Origin: Atkinsonella hypoxylon
Lineage: Eukaryota > Ascomycota > Sordariomycetes > Hypocreales > Clavicipitaceae
Assembly: GCA_000729835.1 (NCBI GenBank)
Contig: JFHB01000071.1
Location: 62,001-126,000 of the forward strand
DNA: 64,000 nucleotides
Direction: 5' to 3'
Below the pieces are notes generated by a model. It was not told where the DNA came from, searched no databases, and was given only the letters and a program-made list of their open reading frames with translations. The position numbers were made by a program, and so were the translations under genes. Every line of letters starts with the position of its first letter. Within the stretch, counting starts at the first letter, position 1. Shown one piece after another: positions 44,861 to 55,305 of the stretch.

Positions 44861-45190
44861 AACACGCAGCGACGGATTTCAGACCACGCAGTAGCAAGTA
44901 TTTTTGCGGGGATTTTACTGGTAAAAGTACTTCACTATCTCTTGTACTAGGTGTTGAGACGCCGTACTAGTAAAGCCCCTAGTTATAGCACTCTCTATAA
45001 TGTAGCATCTCTTTTAACTAAAGTATCTATTAATTAAAGCTTCGTTACTTATATAATATGTTTATAACTTAAGCCCTTAACAGGCACAGCCTCTACTAGA
45101 TTGTCCCCATAATTTAAGTTATAAGCCCCATTATTCTTCTACTCTAGGCTTAGTTGCTGCCGCGTGTTCAAAAATCCGTTGCTGCGTGTT
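44861..45190. mobile_element. MITE-like element with terminal inverted repeats and TA flanks
   Basis: The left end AACACGCAGCGACGGATTT and the reverse complement of the right end AACACGCAGCAACGGATTT match; similarity continues to about 38 nt (CACGC then AGCAA). Both outer edges abut TA (TA at 44859-44860 and 45191-45192), the duplication made by Tc1/mariner/Fot1-type transposases. The 330-bp interior is AT-rich and encodes nothing, so it is non-autonomous. Confidence 0.75.
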
Positions 45191-45259
45191 TAGTACCTAA
45201 TCCTAGCCTCATATCTACCAGGTATCTAGGTAGTCCGTATGAAAATGACTTTGTACTTC

Positions 45260-45291
45260 GTACGGAGAAATCCGTACTTTTTTTTTTTTTT
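45260..45291 (+). other. GAAA-loop hairpin followed by a T run
   Basis: GTACGGA, loop GAAA, then TCCGTAC form a perfect 7-bp stem with a GNRA-type tetraloop, followed directly by 14 T residues. This resembles the 3' end of a Pol III-type transcript, but no tRNA-like or other RNA body is recognised upstream. Confidence 0.35.
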
Positions 45292-45870
45292 CTATTATGA
45301 GTGCATGGGCGCGCAAGCAGTTTCAGCTGGCTCGGCTCGGGGACCTCATCAGCGGCGTTGAGTAAATGGGCACGAGTCAATAGTCAATGCTTTAACTAAT
45401 TAACACCTGTTCATGCCACGTTTTACAATTTTCTTTTCACAAACTGTACATACTGTACCGACTGCTCCATACCTGTCCCGCAAATATTGCCACCCTGGAG
45501 CCTCCATGTCCACAATAGTAATACGGTCAGAGCAAACGCAGCCATGAATGACTTGGATTGGTTTTTACCCGCTTTTCATGGAGTCGAGGTAATTAATGAA
45601 CCTTGGGCCCACTCTAACCACAACAATAGAGAAAGAATTGGGTGACTTTATCACTGACCGTCATCGTCGTCGTCGTATTATCAACATCAATATCAACATC
45701 AACCCGTATGATTGCAGCTGGCGCTGGGGTCGATGACATTCATTGGCCGCGTATCTGCTGAGTCACGATCAAGGCAGAGTCGATTCAAAGCCGGTGTGGC
45801 TCTGACATGAACTGCGGTCATTGATTTGCTGTGTTTTTCAAATGGTCGCGGTGCTCAGCCCGCCTTCATC

Positions 45871-47553
45871 ATGACACCATCAAGCAGTCGTTACTGCTTC
45901 AGCAGGCTGGCGGCAGCGATGCTTCCAGCCCTTTCGCTGCTAATATCGCATGCGAGTGCGGCATACAAGATTGACACCGTAGGTAAGCACATGATTTCCT
46001 CCCTTGCTTCTTCCACAGCCACCTCGACAGCAGGTCGCCAAAAGCTAATGCAATCGAAATCACCAGACCACATCAAGGAGACGGCTCGCTCAATGGCTGC
46101 AGATCTGAGGAGTCTCTATCATGGCGATGAGTATGGACAAGTGCCTGGGATTCTCCCCGGGCCTCCATCAGAGAACAAAGGCCCATACTACTGGTGGCAG
46201 GGAGGCGCTTTAATGGGCACGTTCATTGACTATTGGCATCTGACGGGCGATTCAACTTATAACCATCTTGTCATGCAGGGCATGCTTCATCAGGTCGGTG
46301 GTACGGCTGATTATATGACGGAGAACTACTCCCTCTCGCTGGGCAATGACGACCAGGCTTTCTGGGGAATGAGCGCGATGCTTGCAGCCGAGACGCGCTT
46401 CCCAAATCCTCCCGCCGACAAGCCGCAATGGCTTGCTCTGGCTCAGTCAGTATGGGCGACTCAGGCGGACCCAGCTAGACATGACAAGCTTTGTGGAGGA
46501 GGTTTGCATTGGCAGATTCCACCCATGAATAAGGGTTATGACTATAAGAACAGTAAGTTGATCTCAGCCCGGCCCTTTCGAATATGCACATAGAAGCAAA
46601 AATTGGTGTCTGGCATCCTGAAGAGTCTGACGATTTTACAGCCATATCAAATGGGTGCTTCTTCAACATGGGCGCACGCCTTGCTCGTTACACAAACAAT
46701 GATACGTATGCGAAATATGCCGAAGATACCTGGGATTGGATCTGGTCAGTCAAATACATTGATCACGACACCTGGATTGTCTATGATGGTGGATACGGCA
46801 AAGACAATTGTACAATCCTTACAAAGTCAACCTTTTCCTACAACGCTGCTGTTCTTTTACAAGGGGCAGCCTTTATGTATAACTATGTGAGTTGAGACTC
46901 CAGTCACTATCCACTCTTACCACACATGTCGAATATTTTTTGTAAGATACTAACAATATTTTTCTTTCCCTCAGACCAATGGCGCTGATAAATGGAAGTC
47001 TCGAATCGACAACTTGCTCAATGCGTCGTTACAGAACTTTTTTCCCAACGGCATAGCATACGAGCCTAATTGTGAGATGAAGACAGGCCTCTGCACCGCA
47101 GATATGCTGTCTTTTAAAGGCTACCTCCATCGCTGGCTAGCCGTGGTGACACAGATCGCTCCTTACACGCGAGACCGTATTCTGCCTGTGTTAAAGACGT
47201 CGACTGAGGCTGCCGTGGCCCAATGCACCGGAGGTAGCAGCGGGACACAGTGCGGCTTTTATTGGTCCATGGGCCACTACGTCGATCCTGCGACCGATCA
47301 TACGAGCGGTGCTGGCGAGGCAATGGATGCGGTGGCAGCGGTTTCGAGCCTATTGATTGACATGGCCGAGCCTCCGGTAACCAACGCAAGTGGTGGTATT
47401 TCAAAAGGAAATGACGGCAGCGGACGTGCCAATGACGGCCTCAAGAAGCCTGCGGAAGTAACGACAGCCGATAGAGCAGGTGCGTGGATCATGACGGTAA
47501 TGTGTTTTGGGATCTTTATTCCTGGGCTTGTGTGGGTTTCAATGACGGACTAG
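45871..47553 (+). CDS. DFG5/DCW1-type GH76 mannosidase-like cell-wall protein
   Basis: Dfg5/Dcw1 proteins are thought to transfer GPI-anchored mannoproteins to wall glucan at the cell surface. Exons are 45871-46552, 46642-46886 and 46975-47553, 501 aa. A further in-frame 51-nt intron at about 45983-46033 (GTAAGC...CAG) could shorten it to 484. The start MTPSSSRYCFSRLAAAML gives a signal peptide. The GH76 landmarks are YYWWQGGALMGTFIDYWHLTG, LGNDDQAFWGMSAMLAAE with the catalytic Asp pair, and ISNGCFFNMGARLARYT, FSYNAAVLLQGAAFMYNY and CGFYWSMGHY. A hydrophobic C-terminus after a Ser/Gly-rich spacer (GAWIMTVMCFGIFIPGLVWV) fits GPI attachment. It belongs to a different subfamily from the broken gene at 9568-10663. 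Confidence 0.92.
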
Positions 47554-50246
47554 TGGCTGCTGTCTCAATGTCTCGGGCGACTCGCCCTCACATTACGCGA
47601 CAAATGACGGTTTTTTCTTGTTATATAGGTGTAAATTTTCACATGCAAAATTAGGAATGGTGCCAGTTGATCACAGTGTCAAGTGGCTAACTACCGTAGC
47701 ACGTGCGTTGATTGGCATATCCGCTCTATACGTGGTTCGTGTTTGTGTTTGATTTGCTCAACCCGTGCTATCCTTCCTGGGCATGGTGTCTATCGGTGCT
47801 TTTGTTGCAGTTTGTCGCTAGATGACACATTAACAGATCGCCCCGTCCTCGTAACATGCTTCTTGTGCTACAAGGAGCTTGTGGCAATTTGAGTGTCCAT
47901 GGGCAAATGATGCGTTGCTCATAAGGACATGACGGCCACCGAGTTTAGCACGGAGCAGAATACGACAGGCCTGATGTACTATTGAAGCATAGGACAGAAC
48001 AACCTTAAGTGGTCTTCCAATTGCTAGCAAAAGGGTCATTATCGTCAGACACCACGCGATCCAGCTGAGGTGGTCGTGATCGGCCATGAAAATCGACCAC
48101 CTCTCTTCTAGCAGAGATGACGATAGTGGTTGAGTCAAATGAAGTTTCCAGCTACCTATCAATTACGGTCTGTTCAATCTGTTCCTGCTATCCTCTTTAA
48201 AACCTTGTAAGGAAAGAGCGGCGGCCTTCGGATCCCTTCACCTCAGCGTTTGATTCCTTCCACCTTAGCTGCCTTTCGCCATCCAACCTCCTTTGACCAT
48301 GGAACTCAGACCTCGGTACGGTCTTGGTTGCTAGATCGACTGGATTGGTTTCTGGGGATCCAGTATGTCTTGGCCACTTCCTCGTGTATTAATTCCATGA
48401 GCTTTTTTGCATCGGATCCCCATGTGTGGTGCCGCTCGTGGAATTTGGCGTCGTTGGTTTCCGTTGCGGCGCTGTCTTTAGTGTATGTGCGAGCCAGCAC
48501 ATAGGAATTCCATACCATAAGATCAGGCAATTAATACAGAAGGAAGTGGTTCCCTAAATGAGCATGAAAGCTGAGAAACGAAGAAATACGACCGTTTCTT
48601 TCAAGTAGATCTAGCATAGACGAAGACAAGTATAAGTAGCCTTGTGTTTTTACAGCCACTTTGGATGCTGTGCCAGGTGTCAAAACACAGAGACCTCAAA
48701 AGTAGCTGTAGAGCTGCTGTCAAATGATTTGCTTATGATCGGGTCTGACTTTCTAGTTCTGAATGTTTCTTATGTATCTTATTATCGCGTAATTCCTTGC
48801 GTCCGTATGTCCACAAGATCCAAATGAATGCAAGGCTTCCAAATCAATATATGCCTCCTTTGCAGCGTGATTGAAGGGTACTGTCATCTGACGTGGGAAG
48901 ATCTTCTCATTAATGTCAGTACCTAGAAAATCAATTCGAAATGAGATCACCAGGATGCAATTATACGCCTTGCTTAAATTGTACTTCCCACGGTAAGAAG
49001 GGCGAGTTGGCGATGAAGAGAAACGTGGATATAGACATCTACGGACTACACAGCGCTCCTGACGTTGAAGGCATTAGTAACATGAGAAATTCGATTCAAA
49101 CGAGAAAAATACATTACCGCGAAGACATTGCCAGGCGCCAAGTGAAACGTCGTTTTCCGGATAATTTGAGCGTCAGTGAACCACAGTCTTCGAGTAAAGC
49201 GGGTTGGAAAAAAGGCCCAGCCGAGCCTGGAATGGAATTTATTTTCGGCAAGTGCTCTGATCAGAAATTAGCGTCGAATCATATCTGTGTTTTTGCCTAG
49301 CACGTAGAATGCTCATTAGGGTCAGACAGCGAATGGATATGAGCCCGTTTAGTGTTGCAGCTGATTTGATATAAATGTATAGTTTGAAAAAAAAAATTCA
49401 GGCCAGGGGAGCATTCAAACCAAGACAGAGTTTCCCATTTACTTCATAGTGTCAATGGCCTGTAGGTTTTCGTTGAGGAAAGAAATATCATCCTCACGGT
49501 TCGTCAGATGAAACAAGGGACTATTTTTAGAAAGTGAGAAACCAACAGAGGTGTTGTGATATACAATCTAAATTCCCTGATCCCCTGCTAGTTCATTGCC
49601 TGATAGAAATCAGTTGGCCTTTATATTCACATCCTACAAACCGTGTTGGTCATATTGCATCACTGTCAGGGACGGTAACCACACAAGAGTAATGGAGCAC
49701 GGAATCAGTTACGAAAAAGGCACTTGGAGGCATTCACGCGGTAGCTCATATGTGGCTGTCTCAGTATCTATCCTTCTTCATCGTATGTACAGTCTTAATC
49801 AATCATTACACTATCCCAAGGGCTCATCTTTTCTCGACGCGTAGCCTCGAGACCTCTTATGTCTATACAGGCTGTCGGTGGATATCCGTAACTGGAGAAA
49901 TTGGAAACAACATGATCGACTCGTACAATATGAATACGCATAAAGAGAAATAGAGTGCGAAATCTTGACGTGTTCCAGACTTCTGGGGACAGCATGGAAC
50001 AGGTTGAAAACCGAAGCGAGTGTGAATAGCGACAGTGTAATAGTGAACGATCCGGGTCTGTTCCATGATAGCAGGTAGTACGAGGGAACCACTATTATTT
50101 CCCTTTCTCCTTCACTCTCGTGTATCATTCGTCCATGACACATGTGTACTCCTTTTGCAGCTTTCCATACATCACGAACGAGGGACAGTATACGCTCCCC
50201 ATTTTCTTCAGCAAACCAAACACTCGCCAGTCTCAAAGCAACTATA
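47554..50246. other. Long gene-poor region
   Basis: No gene can be supported. Open pieces on the minus strand at 48306-48530 (with NDAKFHERHHTWGSDAKKL) and on the plus strand at 48941-49300 have no recognisable family or splice partners. They may be relics. An A run lies at 49388-49396. Confidence 0.4.
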
Positions 50247-51058
50247 TCAAAAAGGGAAAGAATTTCTCACTTCGTTCTCAAAGCTTTCAGCAAGAGGAAA
50301 ATTCGCATTTCCCCAGTCATGATGTGCCAAAGTCTCTTGCGCCGCCTTGGGGAGGAGCCGCCATTCAACAGCAGGCTGGAGTCCGCCGATCTTTTCCGTC
50401 CATCCTATACGATGGGTTGAAAGTTTGTCGTCGGCGTAGTATCTCGTCAGTGGATGTCCGTTATGGAAATGAATCTCCCCGAGGTCGGTCGTTTTGGTAT
50501 ACTTCCCATGTCCGGATACCGCGCCGCCGATAATCGTGGCATTTGCTTTTAACGGGTTATCAACCCAGATCGCGACGGACTCCCAGTCATTTCTATGTCC
50601 GAATCCAAGAAAGGTCTCGTCTTTGGGAGTATAATATGCGTATATGAAGACGTGACGCGACATGTACCAGCCACCGCGAACGTACACCTGTCCTATGCTG
50701 TTGGTGCAGTCGCCTGATTTGCTTCCAGTGTGCTTTAGGCCGCCGCTGGAGATGAAGAAGATGAACATGTTAGCTCTGCTTTGTAGATAGAATACCAGCG
50801 AAACTGTGTGTCATACCTCCAGTTGCCATCACTGTCCACGGCAGGGTACGGCCAGCATCCTGGGCCTTCGGTATTAAAGTAGGGCTGGAATTTTTTAATA
50901 TAATAGCCTAGCCAGCCAGATGGCAATGTCTCTGGAATAGGTCTGATTTTATCATGATCCACTTGATGAGGATTTTGTATCTTCGACTCTCTCCACGGTG
51001 TCGCATTCGCGATTTCAGCAAGCTGCCACACAAAGACGAGGAGCTGTATGAACTGCAT
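50247..51058 (-). CDS. NPP1-type necrosis-inducing-like protein (NLP family)
   Basis: NLPs are secreted proteins of plant-associated microbes; some are cytolytic to dicot membranes by binding sphingolipids, others are non-toxic. Exons are 50817-51058 and 50247-50745 with a 71-nt GT-AG intron, 246 aa, the normal length. The start at 51058 begins a hydrophobic signal peptide; an ATG five codons upstream is an alternative. Two conserved cysteines (in PGCWPYP and SGDCTNS) point to type 1. The family's central heptapeptide, normally GHRHDWE, reads GHRNDWE: the fourth residue is Asn. The first His, Asp and Glu of the motif remain. No frameshift or stop is present. Activity cannot be judged from sequence. 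A TATATA-like element lies upstream at about 51250. Confidence 0.9.
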
Positions 51059-53581
51059 TCTGCGTACCATCCAGGTATACAGGTAGAGTGGATGTCTTGG
51101 TTTATGAGGTCTTTTGCTTTCTTTGGGATCGCATTGCGAAATATCAACTGTAGGCTGATGAATGAGTCCGCAACATCTGAAGGGATAACGACGGCGGGAA
51201 TTTGGCACAAGCCAAGATTCCGCCCAGGTATACTTGTTTCTAGACACGCTAATATATAAATTCCTGCTTTATTGTGCTCATTAATTGTAAGATGTGTCCG
51301 CTGCTTCACCGCTCTAGTGATCACGTAGTAAGGAGCACAAACATCAATAAGGCCCTCGTGAAGTGCTCGGCATCATACGGGTGAATTTGACCATTGCCTA
51401 AATTAGGCTGGTAGATACCCCAGACGTAAAGCTCAAACTGAGGGAGCACTAACGTATTATTCGGAATAATTAGAATTGGCCTCTGCCAGTGGGTAATCCG
51501 CTATCACGAACGCTCGGATATAGTCCGTAATTGGAAAATGAACTGGGAGTCGCGGCTGATTTCTCCGCTGGCTGCGTTGCACGAACAGGGACTTGCTGGA
51601 TTTCGATTCTGGGCGACCGGATATATCGTTAGAGACCAGTCGGCAACTGGTAAAATGTCATTCAGGCTAGCAGGTATGGCTGGGTAAGTTTAGCCACGTG
51701 TGGTTATTAATGTTACAAATATATGGCAACTGTTATCTTATTACTCAAATGACGTAAGCACTAATAATTCTGTCTACATCCTGTGGTGTGATATCTAAGG
51801 CTTGGGGGCAGCTCACTTCCGAAGCAGCCGAGTGACTTTGACCGGCTGTAGGAATCGAGTAATGGATTGTGACTCGCTTCTTCCGCAAGACACGGAGGAA
51901 ATCCAAGCCCGCTTATTAGAGAGCTGATAGAAATGACTGAGAATTGTGAAGAGGCTGCTGCCAAGGGAATGGCAGCCTTCGAAAATGAAGAAGCTTTTAT
52001 CCGGCACCACCGGTGTGGCTAGACTGGCTATGATATCTATTACCGGCTTTAAGTGAGATGGACTAAGTAACCACGCAGTAATTATATTTATATGAACTTG
52101 AAGCTATTTAGGTCACTCTGTTTAAGTTAGTTATAAATCCATGACAGTGGAAGACGCTCACCTTTCTCAAATTCCTTCAAAATCGCACTTTTAGCTCTCA
52201 TTAGCCTCGCCCTCAACATTAGCAGAGAGGTTTACACTCTAATCCTAGATGAATGAGCCATCTTACGAGGTGTAATCAAGTTTGCCCCGTAAATCTGAGG
52301 CATCGTGAGACTCGGTGTTGTAAGGCGCTGCAGGGCGTCCAATTGATTCCTGTGGAGTAAGTTGCTGCAGAATTAACATTATCAACCCCATCTTTGACGC
52401 ACCTAGAGCTCTTGAATATGCCCGCGAAGGTGTAAATGTAGGCTTAAAGCAGTCATTGGTTTTTAATCTCCTAATCTACATTGTTACGGGATTTATCGAA
52501 CTATGATGCAACGCTTGACCGTTGCACCAAATGGTATAGCCACGACCCCAGTAGGGAAATTGTGACGTATGCAGCCCTATATTGCTAATGTAGCGTAAAA
52601 TATATAGGAAATGTTTTCTAAGGGTTGGTCTTGGACAGAAAGTGCTATTAAAGATCGTGCTTGTAATACGGCTTAATGCGCTTGTGCCTCTGCATTCTTA
52701 AGGGCTACAGCACCTTTCGTAGTAATATCGTCACTGGGTCTCTTTCCGTAATTCCAGAGCCTAATCATTTCGCTCCCGCTTCGGGCGCTTGAGAAAGCGT
52801 ACGGACTATCCGTAGGAGCGGGCGCTATCGGCGCCATTCGTCGACACGTATCATATGCGATTGTTGTAGGAGCGATACGAACCGAGCCGCAGGCTGCCGT
52901 TCGGGCTATCGTTCGGACTATTTCAGAGGCTGGTCAAGAAGATGCCAGTAATCAATCGGCAAGTCCCAATCCAAACTAGTAGGATGAGCGCCAAAGTAAT
53001 ACTAAAACGTCTGGTGCTGGGAATCGACGCATGGATAGGGCAGAATGTTGCTAGCAGCATGTTGCACACTAACTAACTAACTATTGGAGTTACCTCAAGG
53101 GTTCGTTCGCAGGGCTTGTGACAAGCAATATTGACAGGGGCTAAATAAGATTTATGTACGGAATACTTACCAACTACGGACTAGTTACGGACTACGGACT
53201 ACGGACTACGGACTACGTGGACAGTGGAGATATGCGGGAGGAGGGTTGCGGTGCGGCAGAAAGATGATTGGAAGGTATCTACAGATTCGCTTGGATCCTG
53301 CGTTTTCGTCGGGACTTGTTGCTATGTGGGCTTCCTATGCAAAAGCAGGGAGGGAATGTCATTTGACCTGAGCAGCCATTTCGACCATGAGGGGTTTTTC
53401 CAAATCGGATCTTTTGCAGATCCAAATATAGCCGGGCTCGTCGGCATATGACTTTGGGCAGTTAGGCCTCGGTTCGCTCTTATAAGTGCGACGTCCAATT
53501 TTTCTGATTCCTTTATCCATGTGAGCTCTCAGTCGGTTTTCGTCTTGCTCTGCAGCTGTGCTTGTCAAACCCTCGAAGAAC
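51059..53581. other. Gene-poor, relic-bearing region
   Basis: Mostly AT-rich. It contains a GC-rich island with a 68-codon open frame (52745-52978) and a TACGGAC heptamer array (53186-53217). No gene is supported. Confidence 0.45.
53186..53217. repeat. TACGGAC heptamer array
   Basis: Four perfect tandem TACGGAC units plus TACG, with near-copies just upstream (CTACGGACTAG at 53174). It lies about 370 bp before the MFS gene start. Confidence 0.9.
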
Positions 53582-55305
53582 ATGGACTCCAAAGTGGCTA
53601 CAGAGACCAAGACCGTCAGCCAAAGCGTCCCGACCAAGGAGTCAGCTCAGATCCATGTCGTTCACGATGATGAGGCGGCGAAAGTCTTGAACAGCTATGA
53701 CGGGGCAACCGAGTGGAGTGAGGAAGAAGAGAGGCGCGCTCGTCGCAAGATCGACTGGCGATTGATGCCAGTGCTGTGTGCGACTTATTTCCTACAGCAC
53801 CACGACAAGGGCATGATTGCGCAAGCCGTAAGTACCTACCTAGGTAATCACGTTCAGATGATCAGATGATCGAGAGTTGCTAACCATCTGCCCAACTGGC
53901 AGGCTCTTTTCGGCTTTCGTCAGGACCTGGGACTTACAGTCGGCAACCGTTATTCCTTCACCTCCTCCATCTTCTATCTGGGCTTCTTGGTTGGAGCGTA
54001 CCCTATCATGATGATCGCCCAGAGGTATCCTGTTGAGAGAGTTGTCTCGGTTATCGTGACTCTATGGGGCATATGCCTGCTTCTAACAACGGCTTGTACC
54101 AACTACCAAGGCATTTACACGCAGCGCTTCTTTCTCGGTGTTCTCGAAGCCGGCATCAGTCCCATGTTCATGATGATCGTTGGAAGTTGGTACAAAAAGG
54201 ATGAGCAGGCCCTGCGCATGGGGTAGGCGGTTCTTCCATTCCGTCTCTTGAACTGATTTTGTGGTTTGTGGTACTAAATTTTGGCGTTCAATACAGAATT
54301 TGGCAGTCCTTCAATGGTTACCAGTCTTTAGTAGCCCCCCTCATCAATTATGGTCTTGGGTCCATACACGCGGATGGATCCTCCTGGCATTACATGTTCT
54401 ACTTCGCCGGCACCCTGACCGTTGTCTGGGGTATCACTCTCCCCTTCATCTTGCCTCCCGATCCGGTTCGGGCCAGGCATCTGGGCAAACGCGAGCGATA
54501 CATACTAGTGGCCCGTTTGCGCACAAATAACTCGGGAATCCGTAACAAGCACTTCAAGCTATATCAGGTACTCGAGCTGGCCGCTGACCCCAAGTTCTGG
54601 ATCGTATTCGGCATTTCTTTCCTGGCAATGCTCAGCAATGCCCCCAACTCCGCGTTCATTCCATTGATGATCAAGAGCTGGGGATACACTAACTTCCAGT
54701 CGCTACTCTTGCTCATTCCAGGCGGTGCGTTCAGTGGCACGCTGCAAATAACCTTCACCTATCTGGCGATGAGATTCCACGGCATACGGACCTGGCTTAT
54801 TTTACTTGGCCAGCTGATCAATGCCTTTGCGTGCGTGCTTCTTTGTACCTTGCCTCTCAGTGCCAAGGGGGGTCTGATATTTGCAACAGTCATCATCCAC
54901 GCGCTTGGTTCTACATATGCCGTCCTCATGGGATTGCAGATAGCCAACACCGCTGGTTATACGAAGCGCTCCTTTGCATCCTCAGGGTTGTTCGTAGGGT
55001 ACTGCTTAGGAAATTTTGTTGGCCCTCTTTTGTTCAAGGACAAGGACGCTCCAAGATACAAGCCTGGCTTCGTTGTTGTGCTGATTGCGTCGGTAGTGGC
55101 CGGTCTCTTGGGAGTCGCATATCGGTATGTTTGCGTTTGGGACAACCGTAAGCGGGATAAGTCTGGCATTTTGGAGGGCTATGATCATGCTTACGACGAC
55201 GATTGCACGGACAAAAGGGTGAGTCTATCCGCTGAGAAGTGGCCAAGAGAATTAACGCAAAGGCTCACGTCTTCACAGAATCCACAGTTTCGCTATGAGT
55301 TGTAG
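53582..55305 (+). CDS. MFS transporter, Dal5/allantoate-permease (ACS) family
   Basis: A plasma-membrane proton symporter of the family that takes up allantoate, nicotinate, pantothenate and other organic anions. Exons are 53582-53827, 53903-54222, 54297-55218 and 55279-55305 (introns 75, 74 and 60 nt), 504 aa. The cytosolic N-terminus ends EEEERRARRKIDWRLMPVL, typical of this family. Membrane segments include SIFYLGFLVGAYPIMMIAQR, RFFLGVLEAGISPMFMMIVG and WYKKDEQALRMG then IWQSFNGY across the splice. The second half has FWIVFGISFLAMLSNAPNSA and IHALGSTYAVLMGLQIANTA. The short final exon gives NPQFRYEL, matching the usual family ending; its intron is a multiple of three and stop-free. The substrate cannot be predicted. 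Confidence 0.92.

Larger units (their letters stand above)
44093..45870. other. Repeat-rich AT-rich intergenic region
   Basis: Holds a GGAT tetramer tract (44388-44452), a MITE-like element (44861-45190), a hairpin with a T run (45260-45291) and otherwise TA-rich sequence with CTTAAG-type motifs. No gene is supported. Confidence 0.5.

Noticed and set aside
48306..48530. Minus frame with NDAKFHERHHTWGSDAKKL
   Set aside because: Protein-like but short, without start, splice partners or a family I can name; kept only as a possible relic in the region note.
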